DNA of 34,254 nt from Streptomyces sp. ISL-66 (GTDB lineage Bacteria > Actinomycetota > Actinomycetes > Streptomycetales > Streptomycetaceae), in contig NZ_JAGGOW010000123.1 in assembly GCF_018614135.1 (NCBI RefSeq), forward strand, positions 1 through 34,254, written 5' to 3'. The notes under the pieces were generated by a model. The model saw only the letters and a program-made list of their open reading frames with translations. It made no database searches and was not told where the DNA came from. Both the position numbers and the translations under genes were made by a program. Shown in pieces: positions 1 to 7,901 of the stretch (position 1 is the stretch's first letter; each line of letters starts with the position of its first letter).

Positions 1-2382
1 GGGCAGGGCCGCGCGCTGGGCGCCGGCGGAAACCTGGCCGCGCTGGGGAGCCGCGCCCACGGGCGGACGTGCGCCCGGACCGGGAAGGGAGCCCTGCGCC
101 TGCGCGCCGCCGCCCTGACCGCCCGCGGCGCCGGGAAGACCCTGGCCGCCCTGACCGGGCATCGGAGCCGGCTTCTTGCCGCCCTGGGCGACATCCACCG
201 GCAGCATGACGAGGGCCGTCGTACCGCCCGAGTCGGAGGGGCGCAGCTGGATGCGGATGCCGTGTCGCAGGGACAGGCGGCCGACCACGAACAGGCCCAT
301 GCGGCGGGAGACGGAGACGTCCACGGTCGGCGGCGAGGCGAGCCGCTCGTTGATCGCGGCGAGGTCCTCGGGGGAGAGGCCGATGCCGGTGTCGTGGATC
401 TCGACGAGCACGCGCCCGTCGGGCAGCGCGTGACCGGTGACCTTGACCTTGGTCTGGGGGGAGGAGAACGAGGTGGCGTTCTCCAGCAGCTCGGCGAGGA
501 GGTGCACGAGGTCGTTGACGACGCGGCCGGCGACCTCGGTGCCGGGCACCGAGGAGAGTTCGATGCGCTCGTACTGCTCCACCTCGGACGCGGCGGCACG
601 GAGCACGTCGACGAGCGGGACGGGGCGGGTCCAGCGGCGGCCCGGCTCCTCGCCCGCGAGGACGAGGAGGTTCTCGCCGTTACGGCGCATGCGGGTCGCG
701 AGGTGGTCGAGCTTGAAGAGCGAGGAGAGCTGGTCCGGGTCGGCCTCGCGGGACTCCAGCTCGGAGATGAGCGAGAGCTGACGCTGGATGAGGCCCTGCG
801 AACGCCGCGAGAGGTTGGTGAACATCGCGTTGACGTTGCCTCGCAGGAGCGCCTGCTCGGCGGCGAGGCGGACGGCCTCGCGGTGCACGTCGTCGAAGGC
901 CGCGGCCACCTGGCCGATCTCGTCCCGGGTGTGCAGACCGACCGATTCCACGGTCGTGTCCACGTCCTGCGGGTCGGACTCGGAGAGCTGCTTGACGAGC
1001 TCGGGCAGCCGGTCCTGGGCGACGCGGGTCGCGGTGTCCTGGAGGCGGCGCAGCGAGCGGATCATCGAGCGGGCCATGACGAAGGCGCCGACGAGGGAGA
1101 CGCCGAGGACGAGGAGGATCAGCGCACCGTTGATGATGGCGTCGCGCTGTGACTCGCTCTTGAGCTCGCGGGCCTTGACTTCCATGTCCTCGAGCAGGGT
1201 CAGCTCGATGATCTTCATGGCCTGGAGCTTGGTGTCGTCCGCGTCGTACCAGTCCATCCAGGAGCGGTTCTTCTCCTTGGCGAACTGGTCCTTGTTGCCG
1301 AGGACGCGGCGGGCGTAGTGGTCGGCGGTGCCGATCTCCTGGTTGCCGTCGCCGAGCACCGCGAGGAGCTCCTCGGGCTTGCCCTGGTAGACGAGCTCGA
1401 AGGTGGTCTTCGCCTTGTCCTCGCCGCTCTGCGCGGCAAGGGCGTACAGGCGGTCGTTCTCGGGGAGGTTGCCGCCGAGCGCGGGGTCCGCGGGGAGCGC
1501 GGCCGCGATGATCGCGCGCTGGATGGACGCGTACTCCTTGGCGGAGGAGAACGCCGCCAGGGCGCGGGTGCGCTTGATCATCTCGGGGTTCGAGGTGGCC
1601 TGCGCCATGTCCTGGGAGAGCGAGAGCAGCGAGACGATCAGCGCGTTGTACTCGGTGACCGTCTGCTGGGCACCGTTCTGGTACGCCTTGCCGCGGATGT
1701 CCTCGATCTTGGTGAGGCCGCGGCCGATCTGCAGGACGTTGTTGCGGATCGACTTGAGGGTCTCGTCCTTGCCGCCCGCGTTGTCGACCTTGTCGGTCGC
1801 GGCGGCGAAGGCCTTGGCTGCGGCGTCGGTCTGGTCGCGGGCGCCCTTGACGAGGCTGTTGGCCTTGCCGGACTTGTCGACCGACAGCGGACCCGCGGAC
1901 TGGTCGCGCTCCGCCTGGAGCATGGCGGCCAGGTTGGTGGCCTGGCGGGTCATCGTCGTCAGCAGCTGCATGTGCTCCAGCTGCGCGATGTCGTTGAGCG
2001 AGTCGTTGATGCGGAAGCCACCGAGGGTGGTGGCCGCGACGACCGGCAGGGTCAGCAGCGATACGAGTCGCGTGCTGATGCGCCAGTTCTGCATGGCGAG
2101 ACGGGAACCGGACCCACTGGGGGCCTTGGGTATCGCCGTGTCGCGCTCGGCGGACTCGGCGTTGCCGCGGGGCGCGCCCTTGGGCTTGGCGCGTCCCTTC
2201 CCCTTCGGCGGGGCGGAGGCGTCGGGGCCCGCGCCCTGGAGCGCCGGCCCGCGGTTCTGGGCGTGCTGGGGCGAGGAGCCGCGGTCGGTCCCGCCGCGCG
2301 GGTCCTGCTCCGCCGCAGCGTCCCCTCGGCCCTGGCGGGCCTGGGGAGACCCCTTGCCGTCCCTCTTGAATCGTCCCTGCAC
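1..2382 (-). CDS. cvnA1: CvnA-type nitrate/nitrite-sensing-domain sensor histidine kinase (3' end cut by window edge)
   Basis: This membrane sensor kinase is read on the minus strand from a GTG at 2382 and stays open for 794 codons to the left edge. A basic, Gly/Gln/Pro-rich cytoplasmic N-terminus is followed by a membrane segment near residues 105-122, a roughly 290-residue extracytoplasmic nitrate/nitrite-sensing-like helical domain, a second membrane helix near 414-432, and a HAMP-like linker. The kinase core follows: a DHLATRMRRNGENLLVLAG helix, an N box (LLAELLENATSFSSP, about residue 635) and a G1 box (DTGIGL, about 665). The tail past residue 730 is Pro/Gly/Gln-rich. In conservons of streptomycetes, CvnA is followed by a roadblock protein (CvnB), a DUF742 protein (CvnC) and a Ras-like GTPase (CvnD). 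Those would lie off the left edge. The start is uncertain because the only Shine-Dalgarno-like AGAGG is 11 nt upstream. The number 1 in the symbol rests on synteny. Confidence 0.88.
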   Translation of the reverse strand, partial: MQGRFKRDGKGSPQARQGRGDAAAEQDPRGGTDRGSSPQHAQNRGPALQGAGPDASAPPKGKGRAKPKGAPRGNAESAERDTAIPKAPSGSGSRLAMQNWRISTRLVSLLTLPVVAATTLGGFRINDSLNDIAQLEHMQLLTTMTRQATNLAAMLQAERDQSAGPLSVDKSGKANSLVKGARDQTDAAAKAFAAATDKVDNAGGKDETLKSIRNNVLQIGRGLTKIEDIRGKAYQNGAQQTVTEYNALIVSLLSLSQDMAQATSNPEMIKRTRALAAFSSAKEYASIQRAIIAAALPADPALGGNLPENDRLYALAAQSGEDKAKTTFELVYQGKPEELLAVLGDGNQEIGTADHYARRVLGNKDQFAKEKNRSWMDWYDADDTKLQAMKIIELTLLEDMEVKARELKSESQRDAIINGALILLVLGVSLVGAFVMARSMIRSLRRLQDTATRVAQDRLPELVKQLSESDPQDVDTTVESVGLHTRDEIGQVAAAFDDVHREAVRLAAEQALLRGNVNAMFTNLSRRSQGLIQRQLSLISELESREADPDQLSSLFKLDHLATRMRRNGENLLVLAGEEPGRRWTRPVPLVDVLRAAASEVEQYERIELSSVPGTEVAGRVVNDLVHLLAELLENATSFSSPQTKVKVTGHALPDGRVLVEIHDTGIGLSPEDLAAINERLASPPTVDVSVSRRMGLFVVGRLSLRHGIRIQLRPSDSGGTTALVMLPVDVAQGGKKPAPMPGQGGQGLPGAAGGQGGGAQAQGSLPGPGARPPVGAAPQRGQVSAGAQRAALP

Positions 2383-2982
2383 TAGCGTCGCAACCTCTGG
2401 ACCAGGCGTCCCGCCGGGCGACCGGTGGGACGGTGTCGAGTCGTGGGGCAATGCGCCCCATGGTGGTCGTCGGTGACCGGCGCGTCTCCCTCTCCGTTGC
2501 CGCCGCGCTCGGCGCTGTCTCGCGCCACCTGCGCGCCGGCTGATTCCCGCGGCGGTCCCGCGAATTCCAGCACAGAGGGGGATCTCCAACAAGGTGCGAG
2601 TGTTGCCCCGGAGAGTCGGTCACGGCTTGTGACCCGAGCGCTACCCCTCGTGGGAGTCAATCCGTACCTAACCGGACTTACGTCGCCCAAACCCCGCGCC
2701 TGGCAAGGTGCCCCAGTCGAGATGATCAGGAGCGGAATGGCGCATTCAGTGGCGCAATGTCCGGTTTTCCGGCTGGAGTTGACTGTCCGCTATGCCGGTA
2801 ATGCCCGGTCGCAGGTGAGCAAACTCACATAGCCGTGGCCATTACTTCCCGGTTCCGCGGGGGATTCAGATGTTTAGCCTTGAGCTTTACAGGGTTGACG
2901 CAGACGAGCGGCACCCAGAAGGCAGCCGGCGGCACCCGCCGCCGTCCCCATCCGACCAGCGAGCCGAGGGCCCCAGACTCCG
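2383..2982. other. Gene-free 600-bp region between cvnA and a small ORF
   Basis: No open frame here has streptomycete codon bias or a recognisable product. The region must hold the divergent promoters of cvnA and of the downstream small peptide gene. TTGAC(T/G) hexamers occur on the plus strand near 2779 and 2894, and a TTGACT on the minus strand near 2655-2660, but none is paired with a convincing -10 at 16-19 bp. Base composition between about 2640 and 2900 is visibly less GC-rich than the flanking genes, as expected of regulatory DNA. Confidence 0.5.
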
Positions 2983-3168
2983 ATGAAGACGACGATGATG
3001 TTCCGCAACATAGCCAACCCGCGCCGCACCACCCTCGCCCACCTCAAGGACGCCGAGGAGCTGCAGGCCGTAGCGGTCCCGGAGCACACCGTCGAGCTGC
3101 CGGCCCAGACCGCGAACCCGCGCCGCACCATCCTCATGGACGCGCCGGTCGCCGCCCCCGCGCAGTAG
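2983..3168 (+). CDS. Unrecognised 61-residue protein with duplicated ANPRRT motif
   Basis: I do not recognise this protein. It reads MKTTMMFRNIANPRRTTL at the N-terminus, then an acidic and hydrophobic middle (HLKDAEELQAVAVPEHTVEL), then a second copy of the motif as TANPRRTIL, and ends in an Ala/Pro tail. The two copies ANPRRTTL and ANPRRTIL are about 29 residues apart. It has no signal peptide and no membrane segment. In-frame ATG codons at 2983, 2995 and 2998 are all possible starts, and none has a clear Shine-Dalgarno. Third positions are almost all G or C, supporting real coding. It sits alone between the divergent cvnA kinase gene and the FAH-gltX operon. A repeated short motif in a tiny protein can mark a peptide precursor or a peptide that binds a dimer, but no modification enzyme is nearby. 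Confidence 0.6.
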   Translation: MKTTMMFRNIANPRRTTLAHLKDAEELQAVAVPEHTVELPAQTANPRRTILMDAPVAAPAQ

Positions 3169-3213
3169 GCACCGCCGAAAGCCGCGCGAAGCGTCGGCCC
3201 CCACCGCGTTAGC

Positions 3214-3233
3214 CTGGAGTCCGCAGACTCCAG
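3214..3233 (+). terminator. Small perfect hairpin between the 61-aa gene and the FAH gene
   Basis: CTGGAGTC and GACTCCAG form an 8-bp perfect stem around a CGCA loop. No U-run follows, so it could equally be an operator or a leader hairpin of the FAH-gltX transcript as a weak terminator of the small gene. Confidence 0.35.
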
Positions 3234-3265
3234 CCAGCGGAAATACAGAGGGGCAGACGCAACAC

Positions 3266-4072
3266 GTGCGCATCGCCAGGTTCTCCATCGACGGCAATGT
3301 CGCGTTCGGCGCGGTCGAGGGCAGCACTGCCCCCGGCGCCGAAGGTGAGCTCGTCCTCGACATCATCAAGGGCATCCCGTTCGCGGACTTCGAGCTCTCC
3401 GGCACGAAGGTCCCGCTGAGCAAGGTCCGGCTGCTGCCGCCCGTGCTCCCGAACAAGGTCGTGGCCATCGGCCGCAACTACGCGGAGCACGCGGCGGAGC
3501 TGGGTAACACCATCGTCGACAGCGAGGGCCGTCCGCAGGCCCCGATCACCTTCTTCAAGCCCTCCACCTCGGTGGTCGGCCCGGGCGACCCGATCGGGTA
3601 CCCCTCCTTCACCCAGGACCTCCAGCACGAGGCGGAACTCGCCGTGGTCATCGGCCGCATGTGCCGCGAGGTCCCGCGCGAGCGCGTCAAGGACGTCATC
3701 CTCGGCTACACCTGCGCCAACGACGTCACCGCGCGCGACGTCCAGCAGCGCGAGAAGCAGTGGGCCCGGGCCAAGGGCTTCGACGGCGCCTGCCCCCTCG
3801 GCCCCTGGATCGAAACCGATCTCGACCCGAGCGATCTGACCATCCAGTGCACCGTCAACGGCGAACAGCGCCAGCTCGGCCGCACCAGCGACATGGTCCG
3901 CTCCATCGAGGACCTGATCGTGCACATCACCGAGGCCATGACGCTGCTCCCGGGCGACGTCATCCTCACGGGGACCCCGGCCGGAGTCGGCCCCCTCAAC
4001 GTCGGCGACGAGGTCGCCGTCACCATCGAAGGCATCGGCACTCTCACCAACAAGGTGATCAAGCGTGGCTAA
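3266..4072 (+). CDS. Fumarylacetoacetate hydrolase (FAH) family protein
   Basis: This 268-residue cytoplasmic enzyme belongs to the FAH superfamily, whose members hydrolyse or decarboxylate acyl-pyruvate-type 1,3-dicarbonyl compounds with a bound Mg2+. Family motifs are present in order: GRNYAEHAAELGN, ITFFKPSTSVVGPGDPI, HEAELAVVIGR with the acidic metal ligands, YTCANDVTARDVQ, KGFDGACPLGPW, and LLPGDVILTGTPAGVGP near the C-terminus. The GTG start is preceded by AGAGGGG 12 nt upstream. The last 8 nt overlap the gltX start, so the two genes are translationally coupled. The true substrate cannot be read from sequence. FAH paralogues beside gltX are common in streptomycetes, possibly oxaloacetate decarboxylase or acylpyruvase activity in metabolite clean-up (inference). 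Confidence 0.92.
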   Translation: MRIARFSIDGNVAFGAVEGSTAPGAEGELVLDIIKGIPFADFELSGTKVPLSKVRLLPPVLPNKVVAIGRNYAEHAAELGNTIVDSEGRPQAPITFFKPSTSVVGPGDPIGYPSFTQDLQHEAELAVVIGRMCREVPRERVKDVILGYTCANDVTARDVQQREKQWARAKGFDGACPLGPWIETDLDPSDLTIQCTVNGEQRQLGRTSDMVRSIEDLIVHITEAMTLLPGDVILTGTPAGVGPLNVGDEVAVTIEGIGTLTNKVIKRG

Positions 4073-5540
4073 CGCGACCCCCCGCGTACGTTTCTGTCCG
4101 TCCCCGACCGGCAACCCCCACGTGGGCCTGGTCCGCACGGCCCTCTTCAACTGGGCGTTCGCCCGCCACCACGGCGGTACGTTCGTCTTCCGCATCGAGG
4201 ACACCGACGCGGCCCGCGACTCCGAGGAGTCCTACGGCCAGCTGCTCGACTCGCTGCGCTGGCTCGGTTTCACCTGGGACGAGGGTCCCGAGGTGGGCGG
4301 CCCGCACGCCCCGTACCGCCAGTCCGAGCGCATGGACATCTACGCGGACGTCGCGAAGAAGCTGATCGACGGGGGCTACGCGTACAACTGCTACTGCACC
4401 ACCGAGGAGCTCGACGCGCGCCGTGCCGCCGCCCGCGCGGCCGGCAAGCCCTCCGGCTACGACGGCCACTGCCGCGAGCTGACCACCGTGCAGGTCGAGG
4501 CGTACGAGGGCGAGCACCGCCCCCACATCGTCCGCTTCCGGATGCCCGACGAGACCATCACCTTCACCGACCTGGTCCGCGGCGAGCTGTCCTTCACCCC
4601 GGAGAACGTGCCGGACTTCGGCATCCTGCGCGCCAACGGCGCCCCGCTGTACACGCTGGTCAACCCCGTCGACGACGCGCTGATGGAGATCACGCACGTC
4701 CTGCGCGGCGAGGACCTCCTCTCCTCGACCCCCCGCCAGATCGCGCTGTACAAGGCGCTGGTCGAGCTGGGCGTCGCGAAGGGGATCCCGGCCTTCGGCC
4801 ACCTGCCGTACGTGATGGGCGAGGGCAACAAGAAGCTCTCCAAGCGCGACCCGGAGGCCTCGCTCAACCTGTACCGCGAGCGCGGCTTCCTCCCCGAGGG
4901 CCTGCTGAACTACCTCTCGCTCCTCGGCTGGTCCTTCTCCAAGGACCAGGACATCTTCACGATCGAGGAGATGGTCGCGAAGTTCGACATCCCGGACGTC
5001 AACGCGAACCCGGCGCGCTTCGACCTCAAGAAGGCCGAGGCGATCAACGCCGACCACATCCGCCTGCTGGACCCGAAGGCCTTCGCGGACGCCTGCGCCC
5101 CCTGGCTGCGGGCCCCCCACGCGAACTGGGCGCCGGAGGACTTCGACGCCGCGGCCTGGGAGCGCATCGCGCCCCACGCCCAGACCCGCGTCACGGTCCT
5201 GTCCGACATCACGGCCAACGTCGACTTCCTGTTCCTGAAGGAGCCGGTCGAGGACCAGGCCTCGTGGGACAAGGCGATGAAGGGCGACCCGGCGGCCCTG
5301 CTGACCACGGCCCGCGCCCACCTGGAAGCGGCGGACTGGTCGGACCCCGAGTCCCTCAAGCAGGCCGTCCTGACCGCGGGTGAGGCCCACGGCCTCAAGC
5401 TCGGCAAGGCGCAGGCCCCGGTCCGCGTCGCGGTGACCGGGCGCACGATCGGCCTCCCGCTGTTCGAGTCCCTCGAGATCCTGGGCAAGGACCGCTCGCT
5501 GTCCCGCATCGACGCGACGCTGGCGAAGCTGGCCGCGTAG
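4065..5540 (+). CDS. gltX: Glutamyl-tRNA synthetase
   Basis: This class I aminoacyl-tRNA synthetase has 491 residues, the usual bacterial length. The N-terminal Rossmann domain begins CPSPTGNPHVGLVRTALFNW, where HVGL is the HIGH signature, and the KMSKS loop is KKLSKRD near residue 255. Connective and anticodon-binding domains follow and end in LAKLAA. GTG at 4065 overlaps the stop of the FAH gene by 8 nt. Actinobacteria generally lack GlnRS. Their GluRS is non-discriminating and charges both tRNA-Glu and tRNA-Gln, the latter being corrected by GatCAB (established knowledge). The five tRNA genes 1 kb downstream are exactly these two substrates. A strong hairpin ends the transcript. Confidence 0.98.
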   Translation: MANATPRVRFCPSPTGNPHVGLVRTALFNWAFARHHGGTFVFRIEDTDAARDSEESYGQLLDSLRWLGFTWDEGPEVGGPHAPYRQSERMDIYADVAKKLIDGGYAYNCYCTTEELDARRAAARAAGKPSGYDGHCRELTTVQVEAYEGEHRPHIVRFRMPDETITFTDLVRGELSFTPENVPDFGILRANGAPLYTLVNPVDDALMEITHVLRGEDLLSSTPRQIALYKALVELGVAKGIPAFGHLPYVMGEGNKKLSKRDPEASLNLYRERGFLPEGLLNYLSLLGWSFSKDQDIFTIEEMVAKFDIPDVNANPARFDLKKAEAINADHIRLLDPKAFADACAPWLRAPHANWAPEDFDAAAWERIAPHAQTRVTVLSDITANVDFLFLKEPVEDQASWDKAMKGDPAALLTTARAHLEAADWSDPESLKQAVLTAGEAHGLKLGKAQAPVRVAVTGRTIGLPLFESLEILGKDRSLSRIDATLAKLAA

Positions 5541-5554
5541 CCGTACCCGTACGT

Positions 5555-5600
5555 CCCCCGGGGGGCGGCCGCCGGATCCCCGGCCGCCGCCCCCCGGGGC
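5555..5600 (+). terminator. Intrinsic terminator after gltX
   Basis: Arms at 5555-5575 and 5580-5600 form a roughly 20-bp very GC-rich stem with one internal mismatch pair and a 4-nt loop, followed by GTTT. It begins 14 nt after the gltX stop. Confidence 0.8.
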
Positions 5601-5684
5601 GTTTCCCGGGCCCGGGGCGCCCGTTCCGCATCGAGTTCCGCGGTGTGCCCGCACGGCGCGACCGTGCGACGTAGGGTCGGCCCC

Positions 5685-6413
5685 ATGGCGATTCGCGCGG
5701 TGCTGTGGGACATCGACGACACCTTGTTCGACTACACCGGGGCCGACCGGGCCGGGCTCGCCGCGCACCTGGCCGACGAGGGGATCGCCGAGCGGTACGG
5801 GGCTCCGCACGAAGCCCTCGCGCTGTGGCGCCGGATCACCGACCGGCACTGGGGGCGCTTCGCCGCCGGCGAGGTGGGCTTCCAGGGGCAGCGCTGGGAC
5901 CGGGTGCGGGAGTTCCTCGCGGCGCCCGGGCTGAGCGACGCGCAGGCCGACGACTGGTTCGGGCGGTACGTCGAGCACTACGAGGACGCCTGGACCGTCT
6001 TCCCCGACGTGGTGCCCGTACTGGACGTCCTCGCCGCCGGCTACCGGCACGGGGTGCTCACCAATTCCTCCCTCGCCAACCAGGACCCCAAGCTGCGCCG
6101 GCTCGGCCTGCGGGACCGCTTCGAGGTGCTCGTGTGCGCCGTGGAGCTGGGCGTCAGCAAGCCGGAGGCGGCCGCCTTCCTCGCGGCCTGCGCGGAGCTC
6201 GGCCTGGAGCCGCACGAGGTGGTCTACGTGGGCGACCAGCCGGAGATCGACGCGCGCGGCGCCCGGGACGCCGGACTGACGGCGGTCTGGCTGGATCGGG
6301 AGGGCGGCCGGGGGCCGGGGCCCGACGGAGTGCACCGGATCGCCGGACTCGACCGGCTCCCGGAGGTACTGGCCGCCGATACCCGTTTTGGAGCACGGTC
6401 AGCCATCCGGTAA
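5685..6413 (+). CDS. HAD-superfamily hydrolase (phosphatase-like)
   Basis: This 242-residue HAD hydrolase has all four motifs. Motif I is LWDIDDTLFDY with Asp9 and Asp11, motif II is the Ser/Thr of VLTNSS, motif III is the Lys of GVSKPEAAAF, and motif IV is YVGDQPEIDARGARDAG. A helical cap of about 80 residues after motif I suggests subfamily I (YjjG/phosphoglycolate-phosphatase-like) acting on small phosphorylated molecules. The frame is open from 5643, but ATG 5685 was chosen because it places the nucleophile loop at the usual distance. A TAGGGT hexamer ends 8 nt before the ATG, which would give a leaderless or near-leaderless transcript. The substrate is unknown. Confidence 0.9.
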   Translation: MAIRAVLWDIDDTLFDYTGADRAGLAAHLADEGIAERYGAPHEALALWRRITDRHWGRFAAGEVGFQGQRWDRVREFLAAPGLSDAQADDWFGRYVEHYEDAWTVFPDVVPVLDVLAAGYRHGVLTNSSLANQDPKLRRLGLRDRFEVLVCAVELGVSKPEAAAFLAACAELGLEPHEVVYVGDQPEIDARGARDAGLTAVWLDREGGRGPGPDGVHRIAGLDRLPEVLAADTRFGARSAIR

Positions 6414-6499
6414 TGTTCTTTCTGCGCCGCCCGAGCGGGCCGAAAGGCCGGGCCGGAGACGCTAACCGAACGAAAGTCCCTCAGGGTCTTGAGTTTTGG

Positions 6500-6571
6500 T
6501 GGGCTATAGTGTAATTGGCAACACGAGGGTTTCTGGTTCCCTTATTCTAGGTTCGAGTCCTGGTAGCCCAG
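6500..6571 (+). tRNA. tRNA-Gln(CTG), copy 1
   Basis: This is a 72-nt cloverleaf with acceptor TGGGCTA/TAGCCCA and discriminator G. The D arm is GTGT/ACAC, and the anticodon CTG lies at 6533-6535 in a 7-nt loop. The T arm is CTAGG/CCTGG around TTCGAGT. The closing pair of the anticodon stem is T-T, in both copies. CCA is not encoded. Confidence 0.96.
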
Positions 6572-6597
6572 CGCAGTTCAGTGTTAACGCAGTGCTT

Positions 6598-6670
6598 GCC
6601 CCCGTTGTGTAGCGGCCTAGCACGCCGCCCTCTCAAGGCGGTAGCGCCGGTTCGAATCCGGTCGGGGGTA
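6598..6670 (+). tRNA. tRNA-Glu(CTC), copy 1
   Basis: This is a 73-nt cloverleaf with acceptor GCCCCCG/CGGGGGT and discriminator A. The anticodon stem CCGCC/GGCGG encloses CTCTCAA with anticodon CTC at 6632-6634. The T loop is TTCGAAT. CCA is not encoded. Confidence 0.97.
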
Positions 6671-6731
6671 CAGATCCTTCCCGCGAGATCTCCAGGGTCG
6701 CACCCGGATGTTTTGATGCAGGATCGCTAGG

Positions 6732-6804
6732 GCCCCCGTTGTGTAGCGGCCTAGCACGCCGCCCTCTCAAGGCGGTAGCGCCGGTTCGAATCCGGTCGGG
6801 GGTA
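6732..6804 (+). tRNA. tRNA-Glu(CTC), copy 2
   Basis: Identical over 73 nt to the copy at 6598, with anticodon CTC at 6766-6768. Spacers on either side differ from those of the first copy, so only the mature region is conserved. Confidence 0.97.
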
Positions 6805-6828
6805 CGGTGTCTAGCTGGTCTAGACCTT

Positions 6829-6900
6829 TGGGCTATAGTGTAATTGGCAACACGAGAGTTTCTGGTTCTCTTATTCTAGGTTCGAGTCCTGGTAGCCCAG
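6829..6900 (+). tRNA. tRNA-Gln(CTG), copy 2
   Basis: This 72-nt tRNA has anticodon CTG at 6862-6864. It differs from copy 1 only at two positions, G6528 to A6857 and C6540 to T6869. These pair with each other in the anticodon stem, so a G-C pair has become A-U. Confidence 0.96.
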
Positions 6901-6922
6901 CGCAGTACCGCAGTAACAGCTA

Positions 6923-6995
6923 GCCCCCGTTGTGTAGCGGCCTAGCACGCCGCCCTCTCAAGGCGGTAGCGCCGGTTCGAATCCGGTCGGGGGTA
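6923..6995 (+). tRNA. tRNA-Glu(CTC), copy 3
   Basis: Third identical 73-nt tRNA-Glu, anticodon CTC at 6957-6959. It is the last gene of the array, and the terminator hairpin starts 7 nt after it. Confidence 0.97.
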
Positions 6996-7001
6996 CGCAT
7001 C

Positions 7002-7038
7002 GAAGAGGCCCTCCGCGTTCATCGCGGAGGGCCTCTTC
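7002..7038 (+). terminator. Terminator of the tRNA array
   Basis: A perfect 16-bp stem (7002-7017 with 7023-7038; GAAGAGGCCCTCCGCG and its complement) closes a 5-nt loop TTCAT directly behind the last tRNA. There is no long U-run, as is common in streptomycetes. Confidence 0.88.
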
Positions 7039-7178
7039 CGCGTTCCCGTACGCAGGCCCGCGGCCCGCGAACCCGTAGGCGCGGGCCCCGGGCACAAGTG
7101 CGGGCCCGGAGGCGCGCGTTCGGACGTGTGCGGCGTCGTACGCGCCCCCGGGCCCGGGGGAGTGTGGGAAGGGTCGGG

Positions 7179-7895
7179 TCAGCTGGAGCGGCGCAGGGCT
7201 TCCGTCAGGCGGCCGGCCGCGTCGATGACGGCCTGGGCGTGCATGCGCCCGGGGTGGCGCGTCAGGCGCTCGATCGGGCCGGAGACCGACACGGAGGCCA
7301 CCACGCGGTTCGAGGGGCCGCGCACCGGCGCCGAGACGGAGGCCACGCCGGGCTCCCGCTCGCCGATCGACTGCGCCCAGCCGCGGCGCCGTACGCCCGA
7401 GAGCGCCGTCGCGGTGAAGCGCGCGCCCTGCAGGCCGCGGTGGAGCCGCTCGGGCTCCTCCCAGGCCATCAGGATCTGCGCGGCCGATCCGGCCTTCATC
7501 GGAAGCGTGGAGCCCACCGGGACGGTGTCCCGCAGGCCCGACAGCCGCTCGGCCGCCGCCACGCAGATGCGCATGTCGCCCTGACGCCGGTAGAGCTGTG
7601 CGCTCTCTCCCGTCACGTCCCGGAGGTGGGTGAGCACCGGTCCGGCCGTGGCCAGCAGGCGGTCCTCGCCGGCCGCGGCGGCGAGCTCCGCCAGCCGCGG
7701 TCCGAGGATGAACCGGCCCTGCATGTCCCTCGCCACCATCCGGTGGTGTTCCAGTGCCACGGCAAGGCGATGTGCCGTGGGTCGTGCGAGCCCTGTCGCC
7801 GCGACCAGCCCGGCGAGGGTGGCCGGACCGGACTCCAGTGCGCTCAATACCAGAGCTGCCTTGTCGAGAACGCCGACGCCGCTAGAGTTGTCCAT
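7179..7895 (-). CDS. ndgR: IclR-family transcriptional regulator NdgR/AreB
   Basis: This 238-residue regulator has an N-terminal winged helix-turn-helix (MDNSSGVGVLDKAALVLSAL, then LAGLVAATGLARPTAHRLAV) and a C-terminal IclR effector domain (YRRQGDMRICVAAAE through the AAGRLTEALRRSS tail). It matches NdgR of S. coelicolor and AreB of S. clavuligerus as I remember them, which act on leuCD, amino-acid-dependent growth and antibiotic production. The open frame extends upstream to 7982, but ATG 7895 fits the family N-terminus. No Shine-Dalgarno precedes it, and the best promoter would start transcription at or within a base of the ATG, so the mRNA is probably leaderless. It diverges from leuC across a 185-bp region holding a palindrome. 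Confidence 0.96.
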   Translation of the reverse strand: MDNSSGVGVLDKAALVLSALESGPATLAGLVAATGLARPTAHRLAVALEHHRMVARDMQGRFILGPRLAELAAAAGEDRLLATAGPVLTHLRDVTGESAQLYRRQGDMRICVAAAERLSGLRDTVPVGSTLPMKAGSAAQILMAWEEPERLHRGLQGARFTATALSGVRRRGWAQSIGEREPGVASVSAPVRGPSNRVVASVSVSGPIERLTRHPGRMHAQAVIDAAGRLTEALRRSS

Positions 7896-7901
7896 GAAAC
7901 G

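Noticed and set aside
4059..6335. Very long antisense open frames (also 13007-15976, 20554-23817, 680-2623 on the minus strand)
   Set aside because: They are antisense or off-frame shadows of high-GC genes on the other frames. They have biased Arg/Gly/Ala/Pro-rich composition, no family motifs, and the sense genes account for the region.
6414..6499. Terminator between the HAD gene and the tRNA array (GGCC-GAAA-GGCC)
   Set aside because: Only a 4-bp core stem is perfect and there is no U-rich tail, so it is too weak to annotate.
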